Source of the DNA: Rhodoblastus acidophilus
GTDB taxonomy: Bacteria; Pseudomonadota; Alphaproteobacteria; Rhizobiales; Beijerinckiaceae
NCBI RefSeq assembly: GCF_009720655.1
Contig: NZ_WNKS01000024.1
Coordinates: 1 to 55,485, forward strand
Direction: 5' to 3'
DNA length: 55,485 nucleotides
Below the pieces are notes generated by a model. The model ran no database searches. It worked only from the letters and a program-made list of their open reading frames with translations, and was not told the origin of the DNA. How positions within the stretch are numbered: position 1 is the first letter of the stretch; each line of letters begins with the position of its first letter. Position numbers and translations under genes: made by a program. Positions 9,319 through 20,405 of the stretch are shown in pieces.

Positions 9319-9759
9319 ATGAATTTTTTTGAAATGGAGCGCGAGGATTTCGTCGCCATTTGTCGCGAAATTTACGGGCGCCGCGCGCGCGGCGATTTTG
9401 AAACGGCGCTGGCCCTGTTCGACGACAACGCCACCTTCCGCATCCTGGGCTCACGCGCGCTGATTCCCGCCGCCGGTCTACGCGTCGGCAAGGAGGAGAT
9501 CCGCGAGGCCCTCAGGGCGTTCGAGGTGGATTTCGAAATGGTCCATTTCGAAATCGACGATTTCGTCGCGGACCTGCCGCGCCTCGCCTTTGTGTCCTGG
9601 CGCATGACGCTGCGCGGTCGCGGCACAGGCGCGCAAGCCGACATCGAGGGCGTCGATCGCCTGAAGTGGCGGGACTTCAGAATCGTCGAATGCGTGCGTT
9701 TCTTAGACACGGCGCTGGTCGCCGCGCTGGGTCAGACCGACGACGACAGCGAGCCCTGA
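9319..9759 (+). CDS. NTF2/SnoaL-like protein
   Basis: A 146-residue soluble protein with the NTF2-like cone fold pattern: an N-terminal helix (CREIYGRRARGDFETALALF), DDNATFRILGS, a variable region KEEIREALRAFEVDF, and alternating strands to the end. Members include SnoaL-like cyclases, isomerases and ligand-binding proteins without known activity. The ATG at 9319 is preferred over upstream codons because AAGGA lies just before it and the earlier frame runs into the dispersed repeat. Substrate and role cannot be assigned. It converges with the TPR gene, with stops adjacent. Confidence 0.75.
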   Translation: MNFFEMEREDFVAICREIYGRRARGDFETALALFDDNATFRILGSRALIPAAGLRVGKEEIREALRAFEVDFEMVHFEIDDFVADLPRLAFVSWRMTLRGRGTGAQADIEGVDRLKWRDFRIVECVRFLDTALVAALGQTDDDSEP

Positions 9760-11547
9760 TTATCCGCCGTTGCTCGGCGTGGCCGGCGGCGCCTCCAGCT
9801 TCTGCTCGGCGGTCGGCTGCTTCGGCTCCGTGAGCCCGTTGGCGATTTTGCCCAAAATCTTGGGCAGATCATCCGGTTCGGGATTGAGATCGCGCGCGTG
9901 GTTCCACTGGAACTGCGCGTCGAGCTTGCGCCCCGCCTGCCAATAGGCGTCGCCGAGATGGTCGTTGATGGTGGGATCGCCGGGCTTGAGCTCGATGGCG
10001 CGCTCCAGCAGCTTCACCGAATCATCGTAGTGACCCAGCCGGTAATGCGCCCAGCCAAGGGAGTCCACGATATAGCCGTCCTCGGGCTGCAACTCGACGG
10101 CGCGCCGCAGCATTTTAAAGGCTTCGTCGAGATGCGCGCCCTGGTCCACCCAGGAATAGCCGAGATAGTTCAGCACCAGCGGCTGTTCGGGATAGAGTTC
10201 GAGCGCCTTCTTGAAATCCGGCTCCGCCTTGTTCCAGACCTTGGCGCGCTCATAGGAGATGCCGCGGAAATAATAGACCGCCCACAGCCCCTTTTCACCG
10301 GCGGGGCTCAGATCGATCACGCGGGTATAAGCGTCCGCGGCCTCTAGATATTTCTTCTTGTTGCGCAGCAGATCGGCGAGCGCCGACTGCGCCTCCGGAT
10401 TGTCCGGATGGGCTTCGCTGAGCTTGCGCAGCCGGGCGAGCGCCTCGTCGGGCTTGCCGATGGCGTCGAGCAGCAGCGCGATGCGGATGTCCGCGGTGGT
10501 CCGCATCGGGCCGTTTTCCGGCGTCTCGTCATACACCTCGATGGCGGTGCGGTATTGCTTCAACCGGCTGTAGGCCTCGCCGAGCGTATCGATCGCGAGT
10601 TCATGGGCGGGCGAGAGCGCCAGCGCCAGCCGCAGGAAAACAGTGGCGGCGACTTCATCCCCCTGGCGGCCGCCGGAGGAGCCGAGGCCATAGGCGCCGA
10701 GGCCATAAAGCACTTCGGCCGCGCCGCCGCCCACGTCTTTGACCAGCGGATCGAGCTTGCGACCGGCTTCGAGATCGCGCAGCGCCGCCTTCACCATGGG
10801 CTGGCGCGGCTGAATTTTCTGATAGGCGGTATAGGCGGCCTTGGCCTCGTCGGTCTTGCCCTGGCGCGAAAGGTTGCGCGCATAGGCGTCCACCAGGCGC
10901 AAGGTGTTCTGGTCGACCGCATAGGCCGCCGCGAAGCGCTTGCCCGCCTCTTCGACATTGCCGGAGACATCAAGCATGAGTCCCGCGTGGAAATCGCGGA
11001 ACACGGCCAGGTTGGATTCCGACAACGTGTCGACCAGCGCCACGCCGCGCTTGGCGTCGCCCCCGCCCACATAGGTCCAGGCGTCCAGCAGGATCGCGGT
11101 GAGATCGCGCTGGCGCAGGTTGCCGCTGCTGTTGAGGTGCTTGCGCGCAGAAGCGAAATTGCGCGCCTTGATGTCGCGCACGGCCAGGGCCAGCCGCGCC
11201 GTGCCATTCTTCGGGTCGCGCGCCACAAGTTTTTGCGCCAAAGCGAAACAGTCGGGCATGTCGCCGTTGAGCAGCGTGGCGACAAAGGCGCGCTCGATCA
11301 GTTCGAGATTTTGCGGGTCGGCGCGCAGGGTTTCGCGGGCGAAGGTCGAGGCCGCCAGCGAATCGCGCTCCGCCTCCGCCACCCGGGCCGAGAGATAATT
11401 GCCGGCCGGGCTGTCGCTGACCTCGAAGGGGTCGGACAACGAAACCGATTCACGCGCCTGGACCAGCCCAGAACCAAGGAAAAGCAGCGAAACCGCCAAC
11501 AGACCAAGTCTGCGGCCACGCGAGGGCGTAAGGGAGGTTTTGGGCAC
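9760..11547 (-). CDS. Secreted tetratricopeptide-repeat protein
   Basis: A protein of about 595 residues. It has an N-terminal signal (GRRLGLLAVSLLFLGSGLVQA) followed by many TPR units from about residue 60 to 560, for example ADPQNLELIERAFVATLLNG, PLVLNYLGYSWVDQGAHLDE and DGYIVDSLGWAHYRLGHYDD. The C-terminus is rich in P, E and A. Alphaproteobacterial homologues of this shape are outer-membrane or periplasmic TPR proteins of unknown role, probably scaffolds. A GTG at 11547 is chosen because it puts the signal peptide at the N-terminus; a TTG at 11640 would add 31 residues. It lies about 100 bp downstream of nadC on the same strand. Confidence 0.82.
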   Translation of the reverse strand: MPKTSLTPSRGRRLGLLAVSLLFLGSGLVQARESVSLSDPFEVSDSPAGNYLSARVAEAERDSLAASTFARETLRADPQNLELIERAFVATLLNGDMPDCFALAQKLVARDPKNGTARLALAVRDIKARNFASARKHLNSSGNLRQRDLTAILLDAWTYVGGGDAKRGVALVDTLSESNLAVFRDFHAGLMLDVSGNVEEAGKRFAAAYAVDQNTLRLVDAYARNLSRQGKTDEAKAAYTAYQKIQPRQPMVKAALRDLEAGRKLDPLVKDVGGGAAEVLYGLGAYGLGSSGGRQGDEVAATVFLRLALALSPAHELAIDTLGEAYSRLKQYRTAIEVYDETPENGPMRTTADIRIALLLDAIGKPDEALARLRKLSEAHPDNPEAQSALADLLRNKKKYLEAADAYTRVIDLSPAGEKGLWAVYYFRGISYERAKVWNKAEPDFKKALELYPEQPLVLNYLGYSWVDQGAHLDEAFKMLRRAVELQPEDGYIVDSLGWAHYRLGHYDDSVKLLERAIELKPGDPTINDHLGDAYWQAGRKLDAQFQWNHARDLNPEPDDLPKILGKIANGLTEPKQPTAEQKLEAPPATPSNGG

Positions 11548-11646
11548 GAATGAACTTTCTGGCGGCTTTGCGCACGGTGGGGCGCGTCGCGAAACGAAGC
11601 AATCGCAGCTCAAGATGGCGATTTTGCGCCCGAAGCACAAGGGCGC

Positions 11647-12504
11647 TCAGGTCATTTCTATGTCGAGGCCGAGGTCGAGCGTCGGCGCGGAATGGGTCAG
11701 CGCGCCCGCTGAAATCAGATCGACTCCGGTCTCGGCGATGTCCTTCACCGCGCCGAGCGCGACCCCGCCCGAGGCTTCGCTGCGCATGCGGCCGCCAATC
11801 ATTTTGACGGCGTCGTGCAACTGGTCGGTCGTCATGTTGTCGAGCAGCACGACATCAGCGCCTTCCGCCAAAACCTCTTGAAGCTGGTCGAGCGTGTCGA
11901 CCTCGATCTCGATCTTGACGAGATGGCCGACAAAATTTTTGGCCGCGCGCAGAGCGGGCACGACGCCGCCCGCCACGGCGATATGGTTGTCCTTGATCAG
12001 GACGGCGTCGTCGAGGCCGAATCGATGGTTCATGCCGCCGCCGCAGCGCACCGCGTATTTTTCAAACGCGCGCAAACCCGGCGTGGTTTTGCGCGTGCAG
12101 CAGATTTTCGCCTTGGTGTGGGCGATGGCCTGCGCATAGTGCGAGGTCAGGGTGGCCACGCCGCACAGGCGTCCGAGAAAATTAAGCGCCACCCGCTCCG
12201 CGGACAAAATGCCCCTCGCGGAGCCCTCGATGCGGGCGACGATGGCGCCGGGGGCGAGATGATCGCCGTCCCCGGCCAGGGCCTCGAAAGTCAGGGTGGG
12301 ATCGACCAGTTCGAACGCCTTTTTCGCCAGATCGAGCCCGGCCAGCACGCCCGGCTTTTTCCGCGCGGCGATCACGGCGCGGGCGCGGGCTTCGGCCGGA
12401 ATGGTGGCCTGCGAGGTGATGTCGCCGGCGCGGCCAAAATCCTCATCGAGGGCGGCGCGAACCGCCTGTTCGACGATGAGGGGATTAAGCACGGGCAAGG
12501 ACAT
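11647..12504 (-). CDS. nadC: Nicotinate-nucleotide pyrophosphorylase (carboxylating)
   Basis: A 285-residue enzyme that turns quinolinate and PRPP into nicotinate mononucleotide, the last step of the nadABC branch. Family segments include [45 protein letters not shown] (substrate binding), [20 protein letters not shown] and EASGGV. The ATG at 12504 gives the normal length. Its start overlaps the end of nadB by 20 bp, so nadB and nadC are translationally coupled. Confidence 0.98.
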   Translation of the reverse strand: MSLPVLNPLIVEQAVRAALDEDFGRAGDITSQATIPAEARARAVIAARKKPGVLAGLDLAKKAFELVDPTLTFEALAGDGDHLAPGAIVARIEGSARGILSAERVALNFLGRLCGVATLTSHYAQAIAHTKAKICCTRKTTPGLRAFEKYAVRCGGGMNHRFGLDDAVLIKDNHIAVAGGVVPALRAAKNFVGHLVKIEIEVDTLDQLQEVLAEGADVVLLDNMTTDQLHDAVKMIGGRMRSEASGGVALGAVKDIAETGVDLISAGALTHSAPTLDLGLDIEMT

Positions 12505-14056
12505 GGGATTTCTCTTCGCGGACAAGGGTTTTGGCGAGGGCGAGCGCTTCGTCCAGCGTGAGGCTGGAGCGGTGCGCCTGCTTCGGATCGGCCTGCGGAT
12601 AGTCGGTGCGAAAATGCCCGCCCCGGCTTTCGCGACGATCATAGGCGGCGGCGGCGATCAGCAGCGCCGCCTCGGCGCGATTGCGCAGGTCAAGATTTTC
12701 GCAAGCGACGGCTTTTTCGCGCAAGCGCAGCAGCCGGACGACGGCATTGCGCAAACCCTTTTCGTCGCGCAGCACGCCGACATGGCGCTGCATGATCTCG
12801 CGGATTTCGCGGGCGCCGGCGGCATCGGGCGCGACGGCGCGGGGCGCATGCGTCGGAGTCTTTGGCGCCGGCAGCTCGGCCAGGGCGGTCTTGACGTCCT
12901 CGGCGGCGCGGGCGGCGAAAACCACGGCCTCCAAAAGGCTGTTGGAGGCCAACCGGTTGCCGCCGTGCAGGCCGGTCGAGCCGCTTTCGCCCGCCGCCCA
13001 CAGGCCGGGCAGCGTGGTGCGGCCGCGCGCGTCTGTCCACAGCCCGCCCATATGGTAATGCTCGGCCGGCGCAACGGGGATCGGCTGCGTCGCCGGGTCG
13101 ATGCCGGCTTCGAGGCAGGCGCTCGCGACATTCGGGAATTTTTCGACGAAAGCGGCGCCGACCGCCTTGGTGGCGTCGAGGAAAGCGCCGCGCCCGCTGG
13201 CGACTTCGGCAAACACGCCGCGCGCGACGACGTCGCGGGGCGCCAGTTCCGCGTCCTTGTGCAGCGCCGGCATGAACCGCTTTCCCGCGCGATTGACGAG
13301 AATCGCCCCCTCGCCGCGCAGGGCTTCGGTGGCGAGCGGCGCGGGATCGCGGCCGATGTCGATGGCGGTGGGGTGGAACTGCACGAATTCGGCGTCGGCG
13401 ATCCGCGCCCCGGCGCGCGCGCCCATGGCCAGCGCCGCTCCCGTCGCCTGCGGCGGATTGGTGGTCAGCGCGTAGAGCGCGCCGATTCCGCCGGTCGCCA
13501 AAATCGTGGCGCGCGCGGTAAAGGCTTTGTACGCGCCCTGCGCGTCACGGGCGAAGACGCCGGCGACGCGGCCGTCCTGAACGATGAGGTCTTCCGCGAC
13601 AAATCCCTCGACCACGTTGATCGACGGCGTGGCGCGCACTTTTGCGATGAGCGCGGCCATGATCGCCGCGCCGGCGCCGTCGCCCTTCACCCGCACGATG
13701 CGCCGCGCCGAATGGGCGGCCTCCTGCGAGGGAAGCAGCGCGCCGGAAGCATCGCGGTCGAAGGGCGCGCCAAAAGCCAGCAAATCGTTGACGCGGGCGC
13801 GGGCCTCGCGCGCGACCGACAGGGCGAGGTCCGCATCGACAATGCCGGCGCCCGCGACCTCCGTGTCTTTCGCGTGCATTTCCGGGCTGTCGCTGGGCAG
13901 CACGGCGGCGGCGACGCCGCCTTGCGCCCAGGCCGAGGACGAGCCCTCGCCCAAAGGCGCCGCGACCAGCAGGGTCACCGGCTCCGGCGCGAGTTTGAGC
14001 GCGCAAAAAAGCCCGGCGAGCCCGCCGCCGACGATGAGAATATCAGACCTGGGCAT
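12485..14056 (-). CDS. nadB: L-aspartate oxidase
   Basis: A 523-residue FAD enzyme that oxidises L-aspartate to iminoaspartate. The N-terminal dinucleotide fold is [31 protein letters not shown] is the flavin/substrate region typical of Nad[11 protein letters not shown] and [19 protein letters not shown] are shared with the fumarate reductase/succinate dehydrogenase flavoprotein family. The C-terminal helical domain ends with [12 protein letters not shown]. It lies 18 bp after nadA and overlaps nadC. Confidence 0.98.
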   Translation of the reverse strand: MPRSDILIVGGGLAGLFCALKLAPEPVTLLVAAPLGEGSSSAWAQGGVAAAVLPSDSPEMHAKDTEVAGAGIVDADLALSVAREARARVNDLLAFGAPFDRDASGALLPSQEAAHSARRIVRVKGDGAGAAIMAALIAKVRATPSINVVEGFVAEDLIVQDGRVAGVFARDAQGAYKAFTARATILATGGIGALYALTTNPPQATGAALAMGARAGARIADAEFVQFHPTAIDIGRDPAPLATEALRGEGAILVNRAGKRFMPALHKDAELAPRDVVARGVFAEVASGRGAFLDATKAVGAAFVEKFPNVASACLEAGIDPATQPIPVAPAEHYHMGGLWTDARGRTTLPGLWAAGESGSTGLHGGNRLASNSLLEAVVFAARAAEDVKTALAELPAPKTPTHAPRAVAPDAAGAREIREIMQRHVGVLRDEKGLRNAVVRLLRLREKAVACENLDLRNRAEAALLIAAAAYDRRESRGGHFRTDYPQADPKQAHRSSLTLDEALALAKTLVREEKSHVLARA

Positions 14057-14074
14057 GACGCCCTCCCGAACGGC

Positions 14075-15163
14075 CTATTTGACCGCGATCATCCGCTCCA
14101 CCGACCGGCGGGCGCGGGCGGCGAGTGCGGGGTCAATGACCACCTCCTCGCGCATGTAGACAAGGCTGTCGAGGATCTTCGGCAGGGTGATGCGCTTCAT
14201 GTGCGGGCAGAGGTTGCAGGGGCGGATGAACTCCACCCCGGGCGTCTCCGCCGCGACATTGTCGGCCATCGAGCATTCGGTGACCAACAGGACTTTTTTC
14301 GGCCGGCGCGTCTTCACATAGTCGATCATCGCCGCCGTGGAGCCCGAGAAATCGCAGACATCCACGACCTCAGGCGGGCATTCGGGATGGGCGATCAATT
14401 CGATGCCCGGTTCGGCCTCGCGATAGGCCTGCAGTTCCTCGGGCGTGAAACGCTCGTGGACTTCGCAGGCGCCATGCCAGGCGATAATTTTGACCCGCGT
14501 CTGGCGCGCAATGTTCGCGGCGAGGAATCTGTCGGGAACCATGATGACGGTGTCCACGCCCAGGCTCTCGACAATCTTCACCGCATTGGACGAGGTGCAG
14601 CAAATGTCCACCTCGGCCTTCACCTCAGCCGAGGTGTTGACATAGGCCACAACCGGCACGCCCGGATATTTGCGCTTGAGCGCGCGCACGTCCTCGCCCG
14701 TAATGGACGCGGCGAGCGAGCAGCCAGCCTTGCTGTCGGGGATGAGCACGGTTTTTTCCGGGCTGAGAATCTTTGACGTCTCGGCCATGAAATGCACGCC
14801 GCCCTGCACGATCACGTCGGCTTCCGACTGCTCCGCGATGCGGGCGAGCTGCAGGCTGTCGCCAACGACGTCGGCGACGCAATTGTAAATCTCCGGCGTC
14901 TGGTAGTTATGCGCGAGGATGACGGCGTTGCGCTGCTTCTTCAGCTCGTTGATCGCCTTCACATAGGGCGCATGGAACGGCCATTCGATCGGCGGGATGA
15001 TCGCCTTGACCTTCTCGTAGAGATGCGCGGTTTCGCGGGCGACTTCCGGCGTCCACGCGAGATTGGGCAGGGCCACGGGGGCGAATTTCCGCTCGCGGCG
15101 CGGTTCGGCGTCGAGGGCGATCGCGGGCGATCCGAGGACGGCTTTGGCTGAAGTGGCCTGCAT
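14075..15163 (-). CDS. nadA: Quinolinate synthase
   Basis: A 362-residue [4Fe-4S] enzyme that condenses iminoaspartate with dihydroxyacetone phosphate to quinolinate. It has the motifs [42 protein letters not shown] and [10 protein letters not shown]. Three cluster cysteines are placed in [15 protein letters not shown] and the [10 protein letters not shown] segment. The ATG at 15163 is preceded by GGGGGT. It is the first gene of nadA-nadB-nadC, and two palindromes lie directly upstream. Confidence 0.98.
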   Translation of the reverse strand: MQATSAKAVLGSPAIALDAEPRRERKFAPVALPNLAWTPEVARETAHLYEKVKAIIPPIEWPFHAPYVKAINELKKQRNAVILAHNYQTPEIYNCVADVVGDSLQLARIAEQSEADVIVQGGVHFMAETSKILSPEKTVLIPDSKAGCSLAASITGEDVRALKRKYPGVPVVAYVNTSAEVKAEVDICCTSSNAVKIVESLGVDTVIMVPDRFLAANIARQTRVKIIAWHGACEVHERFTPEELQAYREAEPGIELIAHPECPPEVVDVCDFSGSTAAMIDYVKTRRPKKVLLVTECSMADNVAAETPGVEFIRPCNLCPHMKRITLPKILDSLVYMREEVVIDPALAARARRSVERMIAVK

Positions 15164-15177
15164 GACGCTTACCCCCC

Positions 15178-15198
15178 TTATGCTCATGTTGAGCATAA
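15178..15198. promoter_or_regulatory. Palindromic operator 1 upstream of nadA
   Basis: A perfect 9+3+9 palindrome, TTATGCTCA-N3-TGAGCATAA, ends 15 bp before the nadA ATG. A repressor bound here would block the start of transcription or the ribosome approach. It is probably the site of an NAD-responsive repressor; NadQ is the alphaproteobacterial candidate known to control nadABC, but I match it by context only. Confidence 0.75.
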
Positions 15199-15213
15199 CA
15201 CGCACCCAAAAAT

Positions 15214-15231
15214 ACGCCGTCTAAACGGCGT
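15214..15231. other. Short hairpin between the two nadA operators
   Basis: ACGCCGT-CTAA-ACGGCGT forms a perfect 7-bp stem with a 4-nt loop, halfway between the two 21-bp palindromes. It could be a leader hairpin or a chance dyad. Confidence 0.4.
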
Positions 15232-15243
15232 CATGGTTCCTAC

Positions 15244-15264
15244 ATATACTCAGTCTGAGCATAA
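15244..15264. promoter_or_regulatory. Palindromic operator 2 upstream of nadA
   Basis: This 21-bp site reads ATATACTCA-N3-TGAGCATAA. The right half is identical to operator 1 and the left half is imperfect. The centres of the two sites are 66 bp apart, about six helical turns, which would place bound dimers on the same DNA face. Confidence 0.65.
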
Positions 15265-15336
15265 TGCAAGGCGTTAACGAGAGGTTAATAAAGCGCGCGA
15301 CGCGCGGCCGACCCAAGCCGCGCCGGCCAAGAGAGC

Positions 15337-15362
15337 GACGCGCCGGCCGTCGGCGGCGCGTC
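15337..15362. terminator. GC-rich hairpin downstream of pgm
   Basis: A 9-bp perfect stem (GACGCGCCG with CGGCGCGTC) with an 8-nt loop lies 44 bp past the pgm stop. On the pgm strand it is followed by GCTCTCTT, only weakly T-rich, so it may be a modest terminator or an mRNA-end hairpin. Confidence 0.35.
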
Positions 15363-15405
15363 GTATTGAGATTTTATTGATTATGTTGGGAAAAAGCACC
15401 GCCGC

Positions 15406-17076
<1,671 letters not shown>

Positions 17077-18372
17077 TCATGCCAGAGAGTTTTGTTCCGC
17101 GCCAGCCTTGGTTTGCGCGGCATATGCGCGCCAGACCGCGAGGCACAGCGCCGCCACCGGGAGGCCGATGCAGGACGTGGCGACGAAAAACGCGGCATAG
17201 CCGAATTTTGCCGCGGCAAAGCCGGAAAAGCCGCCCAAAATCTTTCCCGGCAGCGCGTAGAGCGAGGACAACAAAGCATATTGCGCGGCGGCGTGCAGCG
17301 GCGACACCAGCGACGACATGAAGGCGACCAGCGCCGTCCCGGCAAATCCGCCGGCGAAATTTTCGACGCAGATCGCCAAGGTCAGCAGGCGAATGTCATG
17401 GCCGACATGGGCGAGCAAAGCGAGGCTCAGATGCGAGGCCGCCGCCGCGATGCCGCCGACCAGCAGCGTCGGCATCAGCCCGAAGCGCGATGCGCTCCAG
17501 CCGCCGGCGAAAATGCCCGTGAGTCCCACGGCGAAGCCGAACACCTTTGTGATATTGGCAATGTCGGTTTTCGAAAAGCCGAGGTCGATATAGAGCGGGT
17601 TGGCCATGACCCCGGAGAGAAAATCCGGCAGGCGGTAGATGCCCAGCAGCAACAGGAACAGGATGGTGTGCCGCCCGTTGCGCGCAAAAAACTCCTTTAA
17701 CGGCTCGGCATAGGTTTGAACCAGCGAGCGATGCGCCCCCGGCGCCGTCTCAATGTGCTTCTGCGGCTCCGGGGCCAAAAAATTAGCGACCATGCCGACG
17801 AGCATCAACAAGGCCATCACCAGATAGGCGGCGCGCCACGAATAGAATTGCGCGACATAAAGCGCCCCGGCGCCGGCGCAGAGCAACGCGATCTTGTAGC
17901 CGACCTGGCTGGCGGCGGACATCGCCCCCTGCTTTTCCGGCGGCGCCACGGCGATGCGCCAGCCGTCAATGGTAATGTCCTGGGTCGAGCCGCAGAATCC
18001 GAGCAGAAAACTGAAAACAATGGTCCAGAGCAGGCCGTTTCCGGGATCGCCGAAGGCGAGACCCGCGAGGCAGAGCATGACGCCGATCTGGATCAGCGCC
18101 ATCCAGCCGCGCCGCCGCCCAAGTTTTCGTCCCAAGAACGGGGCGTCGAAACGGTCGAGCAACGGCGCCCACAAGAATTTCAGCGAATAGGCCAGCGCCA
18201 CCCAGGAGATCATGCCAATGGCCTCCTTGCTGACGCCCACTTCGCGCAACCAGGTGGATTGCGTGGAGAAGACCAGCAGGAAAGGCAGACCGGAGGAAAA
18301 CCCCAGGCCCAGCATCATGGTGAGCTTGCGGTCGGAGAGAATTTTGAGGCCGCGCGGCGATTCGGTGTCCAT
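17077..18372 (-). CDS. AmpG-like major facilitator permease
   Basis: A 431-residue MFS protein with 12 or more membrane segments. FSSGLPFLLVFSTQSTWLRE near the N-terminus and APLLDRFDAPFLGRKLGRRR in the first cytoplasmic loop are AmpG signatures; AmpG imports anhydromuropeptides for cell-wall recycling. The later segment GSTQDITIDGWRI also fits this family. The ATG at 18372 (MDTESPRGLKIL) is chosen because the family starts close to the first helix. Substrate is inferred from family; alphaproteobacteria carry several AmpG-like paralogues. Confidence 0.85.
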   Translation of the reverse strand: MDTESPRGLKILSDRKLTMMLGLGFSSGLPFLLVFSTQSTWLREVGVSKEAIGMISWVALAYSLKFLWAPLLDRFDAPFLGRKLGRRRGWMALIQIGVMLCLAGLAFGDPGNGLLWTIVFSFLLGFCGSTQDITIDGWRIAVAPPEKQGAMSAASQVGYKIALLCAGAGALYVAQFYSWRAAYLVMALLMLVGMVANFLAPEPQKHIETAPGAHRSLVQTYAEPLKEFFARNGRHTILFLLLLGIYRLPDFLSGVMANPLYIDLGFSKTDIANITKVFGFAVGLTGIFAGGWSASRFGLMPTLLVGGIAAAASHLSLALLAHVGHDIRLLTLAICVENFAGGFAGTALVAFMSSLVSPLHAAAQYALLSSLYALPGKILGGFSGFAAAKFGYAAFFVATSCIGLPVAALCLAVWRAYAAQTKAGAEQNSLA

Positions 18373-18490
18373 ACGCCCGACTATCGCACGAAAAGCGTGA
18401 AATTTGGACAAAGACGCCACAGCTTCTCTAGTCAATTACTGGATTGCGGACGTCCGATGCTGATATGTTGGGCGCCGAAGGGATTCGTGT

Positions 18491-18940
18491 ATGCTGACCA
18501 ACAAGGGGAAATACGGCCTCAAGGCCATGGTTCATCTCGCAGGCATGGAGCCGGGCGCGCTCGCCCAGGTCCAGGACATCGCCGACCAGAACAACATTCC
18601 CAAGAAATTTCTCGACCAGATTCTGTCCGAATTGCGCAACGCCGGGCTGGTGTTCTCGAAGAAGGGCAAGGGCGGCGGCTATGCGCTGGCCCAGCCCGCC
18701 CACAAGATCAGCGTCGGCCAGATCGTGCGCGTGCTCGACGGCCCGCTCGCGCCGATTCAATGCGCCAGCGTCACCGCCTATCGCCCCTGCGACGATTGCG
18801 GCGACGAAAAGGGCTGCGCCGTGAGGCTGATGATGGTCAAGGCGCGCAACGCCATCGCCGACGTGCTCGACAACCACAGCCTCGCCGACATGCGCGCGCA
18901 GAGCAATCCGGACGAGACTCACTTTTCCTACCACATCTGA
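18491..18940 (+). CDS. Rrf2-family transcriptional regulator
   Basis: A 149-residue regulator with the Rrf2 winged helix: MLTNKGKYGLKAMVHLA, then NNIPKKFLDQILSELRNAGL and the wing GKGGGYALAQP. Cys91, Cys100, Cys103 and Cys109 lie in the region where IscR, RirA and NsrR bind an Fe-S cluster, so redox, iron or NO sensing is possible. The exact regulator type cannot be told. It is followed immediately by the small TfoX-like gene, probably in one transcript. Confidence 0.9.
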   Translation: MLTNKGKYGLKAMVHLAGMEPGALAQVQDIADQNNIPKKFLDQILSELRNAGLVFSKKGKGGGYALAQPAHKISVGQIVRVLDGPLAPIQCASVTAYRPCDDCGDEKGCAVRLMMVKARNAIADVLDNHSLADMRAQSNPDETHFSYHI

Positions 18941-18941
18941 C

Positions 18942-19277
18942 GTGAAGCCCGCCGACCACGACGCCGACCTGTTCGCCGCGCTCGCGGCCTTGGCCGAAAT
19001 GCTGCGCCCGGGCGTGCGGCGCGGCGCAATGTTCGGCTGTCCCGCGATTTATGGCGGCAAGAAGCTGGCGGTTTGCGTCCATGGCGCGGCGGTCGCGCTG
19101 AAAATTCCCGCAGCTCTGGCGATCAAGGCCAAGGCGGCGGGACGCGCCACCGCTTTCCAGCCCTATGGCAGGCCGGCGATGCGCGAATGGATCGAAGTGA
19201 CGCCAGAAAACCGCGATCTCGCCCCGTTCCAGGACCTGATCGCGGCGGCGCTCGATTACGCCTGTGGGGCGAAATAG
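18942..19277 (+). CDS. TfoX/Sxy N-terminal domain-like protein
   Basis: A 111-residue protein. Segments RRGAMFGCPAIYGGKKLAVC and FQPYGRPAMREWIEVTPEN resemble the TfoX N-terminal domain superfamily of small stand-alone proteins; full-length TfoX/Sxy regulates competence, but these short forms have no assigned role. It begins with a GTG one base after the Rrf2 stop. Its end overlaps the 3' end of the convergent hydrolase gene by 22 bp. Confidence 0.65.
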   Translation: MKPADHDADLFAALAALAEMLRPGVRRGAMFGCPAIYGGKKLAVCVHGAAVALKIPAALAIKAKAAGRATAFQPYGRPAMREWIEVTPENRDLAPFQDLIAAALDYACGAK

Positions 19278-20284
19278 CGGGAGATCTCCGCCTCGCCCAC
19301 GTCCTCCAGCCGCGCCGGCGCCCATTTGGGCGCGCGATCCTTGTCGATCACCGCCGCGCGTATCCCCTCTGGAAAATCCGAACCGCCGAGGCAGGCGGAG
19401 GCGGCGATCAGCTCCATGTCGAGGCAGGGGGCGAGACGGCCATAGGACCGCGCCTTTCGCAGAGCGCGCAGCGTCACTTTGAGAGATGTCGGCGAGTGTT
19501 TTCGGATCTGGGTCAGCGCGGCCTGCGCCGCCGGCTCGGGCCTGGCCGCGAGCGCTTCGAAAATCTCCTCCACGGTCTCGGCGGCGTAAGCAACGTCGAT
19601 CCACGCGCGATGTTCGGCCAACGGCGCCGGCCCCACGGGCGCCGACAAAGCCGACAGCACGGCGCGCACATCCTCATGCGTGGCGCATTCGCGCAGATCG
19701 GTCAGGGTGGAGAGCCGGTCCTGGGGCACATAAAGATCGGCGAGGCCGAGCAGCAGGCAATCGGCCGGCCCGGCGCGCCCCGCCGTCAACGCCAGATGGG
19801 TTCCAAGCTCCCCCGGCGCGCGGGAGAGCAGAAACGTGCCGCCGACATCCGGAACAAACCCGATGGAAACCTCCGGCATGGCGACCGAAGACCCCTCGGT
19901 CACGATGCGATGCGCCGCATGGGCGGAAACGCCGACGCCGCCGCCCATCACGATCCCATGCATGACCACGACGATCGGCTTTGAATATTCTGATATCATC
20001 AGGTTCAGCGCATATTCCTCGCGCCAAAAATGTGTCGGCGCCCGGTCGCCCGAAAGCGCGGCATGATAAATCGCGACAATGTCGCCGCCGGCGCAAAAAC
20101 CGCGCTCCCCCGCCCCGCGAATCAGGACATTGGCCACGTCATCGTCGCGAGCCCAGTCCTCCAGCGCCCGCGTCATCACGCGCACCATGTTGAGCGTCAG
20201 CGCATTGATCGCCTTGGGGCGGTTGAGGGTGATCAGGCCGAGATGGCCATGTCGCGCAAGCAGGATTTCGGTGTCATCGCTCAT
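19256..20284 (-). CDS. 3-hydroxyisobutyryl-CoA hydrolase
   Basis: A 342-residue crotonase-superfamily protein. The oxyanion hole segments are GFCAGGDIVAIY and GIVMGGGVGVSAHA. Glu138 and Asp146 in MPEVSIGFVPDVGG match the catalytic pair of HIBCH-type hydrolases, which separates it from enoyl-CoA hydratases. It cleaves 3-hydroxyisobutyryl-CoA to 3-hydroxyisobutyrate in valine breakdown, the step between the hydratase (41313-42089) and MmsB (40418-41311). It is not clustered with them. Confidence 0.88.
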   Translation of the reverse strand: MSDDTEILLARHGHLGLITLNRPKAINALTLNMVRVMTRALEDWARDDDVANVLIRGAGERGFCAGGDIVAIYHAALSGDRAPTHFWREEYALNLMISEYSKPIVVVMHGIVMGGGVGVSAHAAHRIVTEGSSVAMPEVSIGFVPDVGGTFLLSRAPGELGTHLALTAGRAGPADCLLLGLADLYVPQDRLSTLTDLRECATHEDVRAVLSALSAPVGPAPLAEHRAWIDVAYAAETVEEIFEALAARPEPAAQAALTQIRKHSPTSLKVTLRALRKARSYGRLAPCLDMELIAASACLGGSDFPEGIRAAVIDKDRAPKWAPARLEDVGEAEISRYFAPQA

Positions 20285-20405
20285 GCGCCGTCTATAGGCC
20301 GGGGGGCGCGCGGACGAAACCGGGCAAAAATGCGCATTGGATTTGCGCGGCGACCGAAACCTTTGCAGAATAGGGCGCGCGCATGCGCCCTAAAAAGAAG
20401 CTGTT

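Noticed and set aside
12296-14776. Long open frame on the plus strand opposite nadB/nadA
   Set aside because: It is antisense to two certain genes and its R/G/A-rich sequence is what the complement of GC-rich codons gives.
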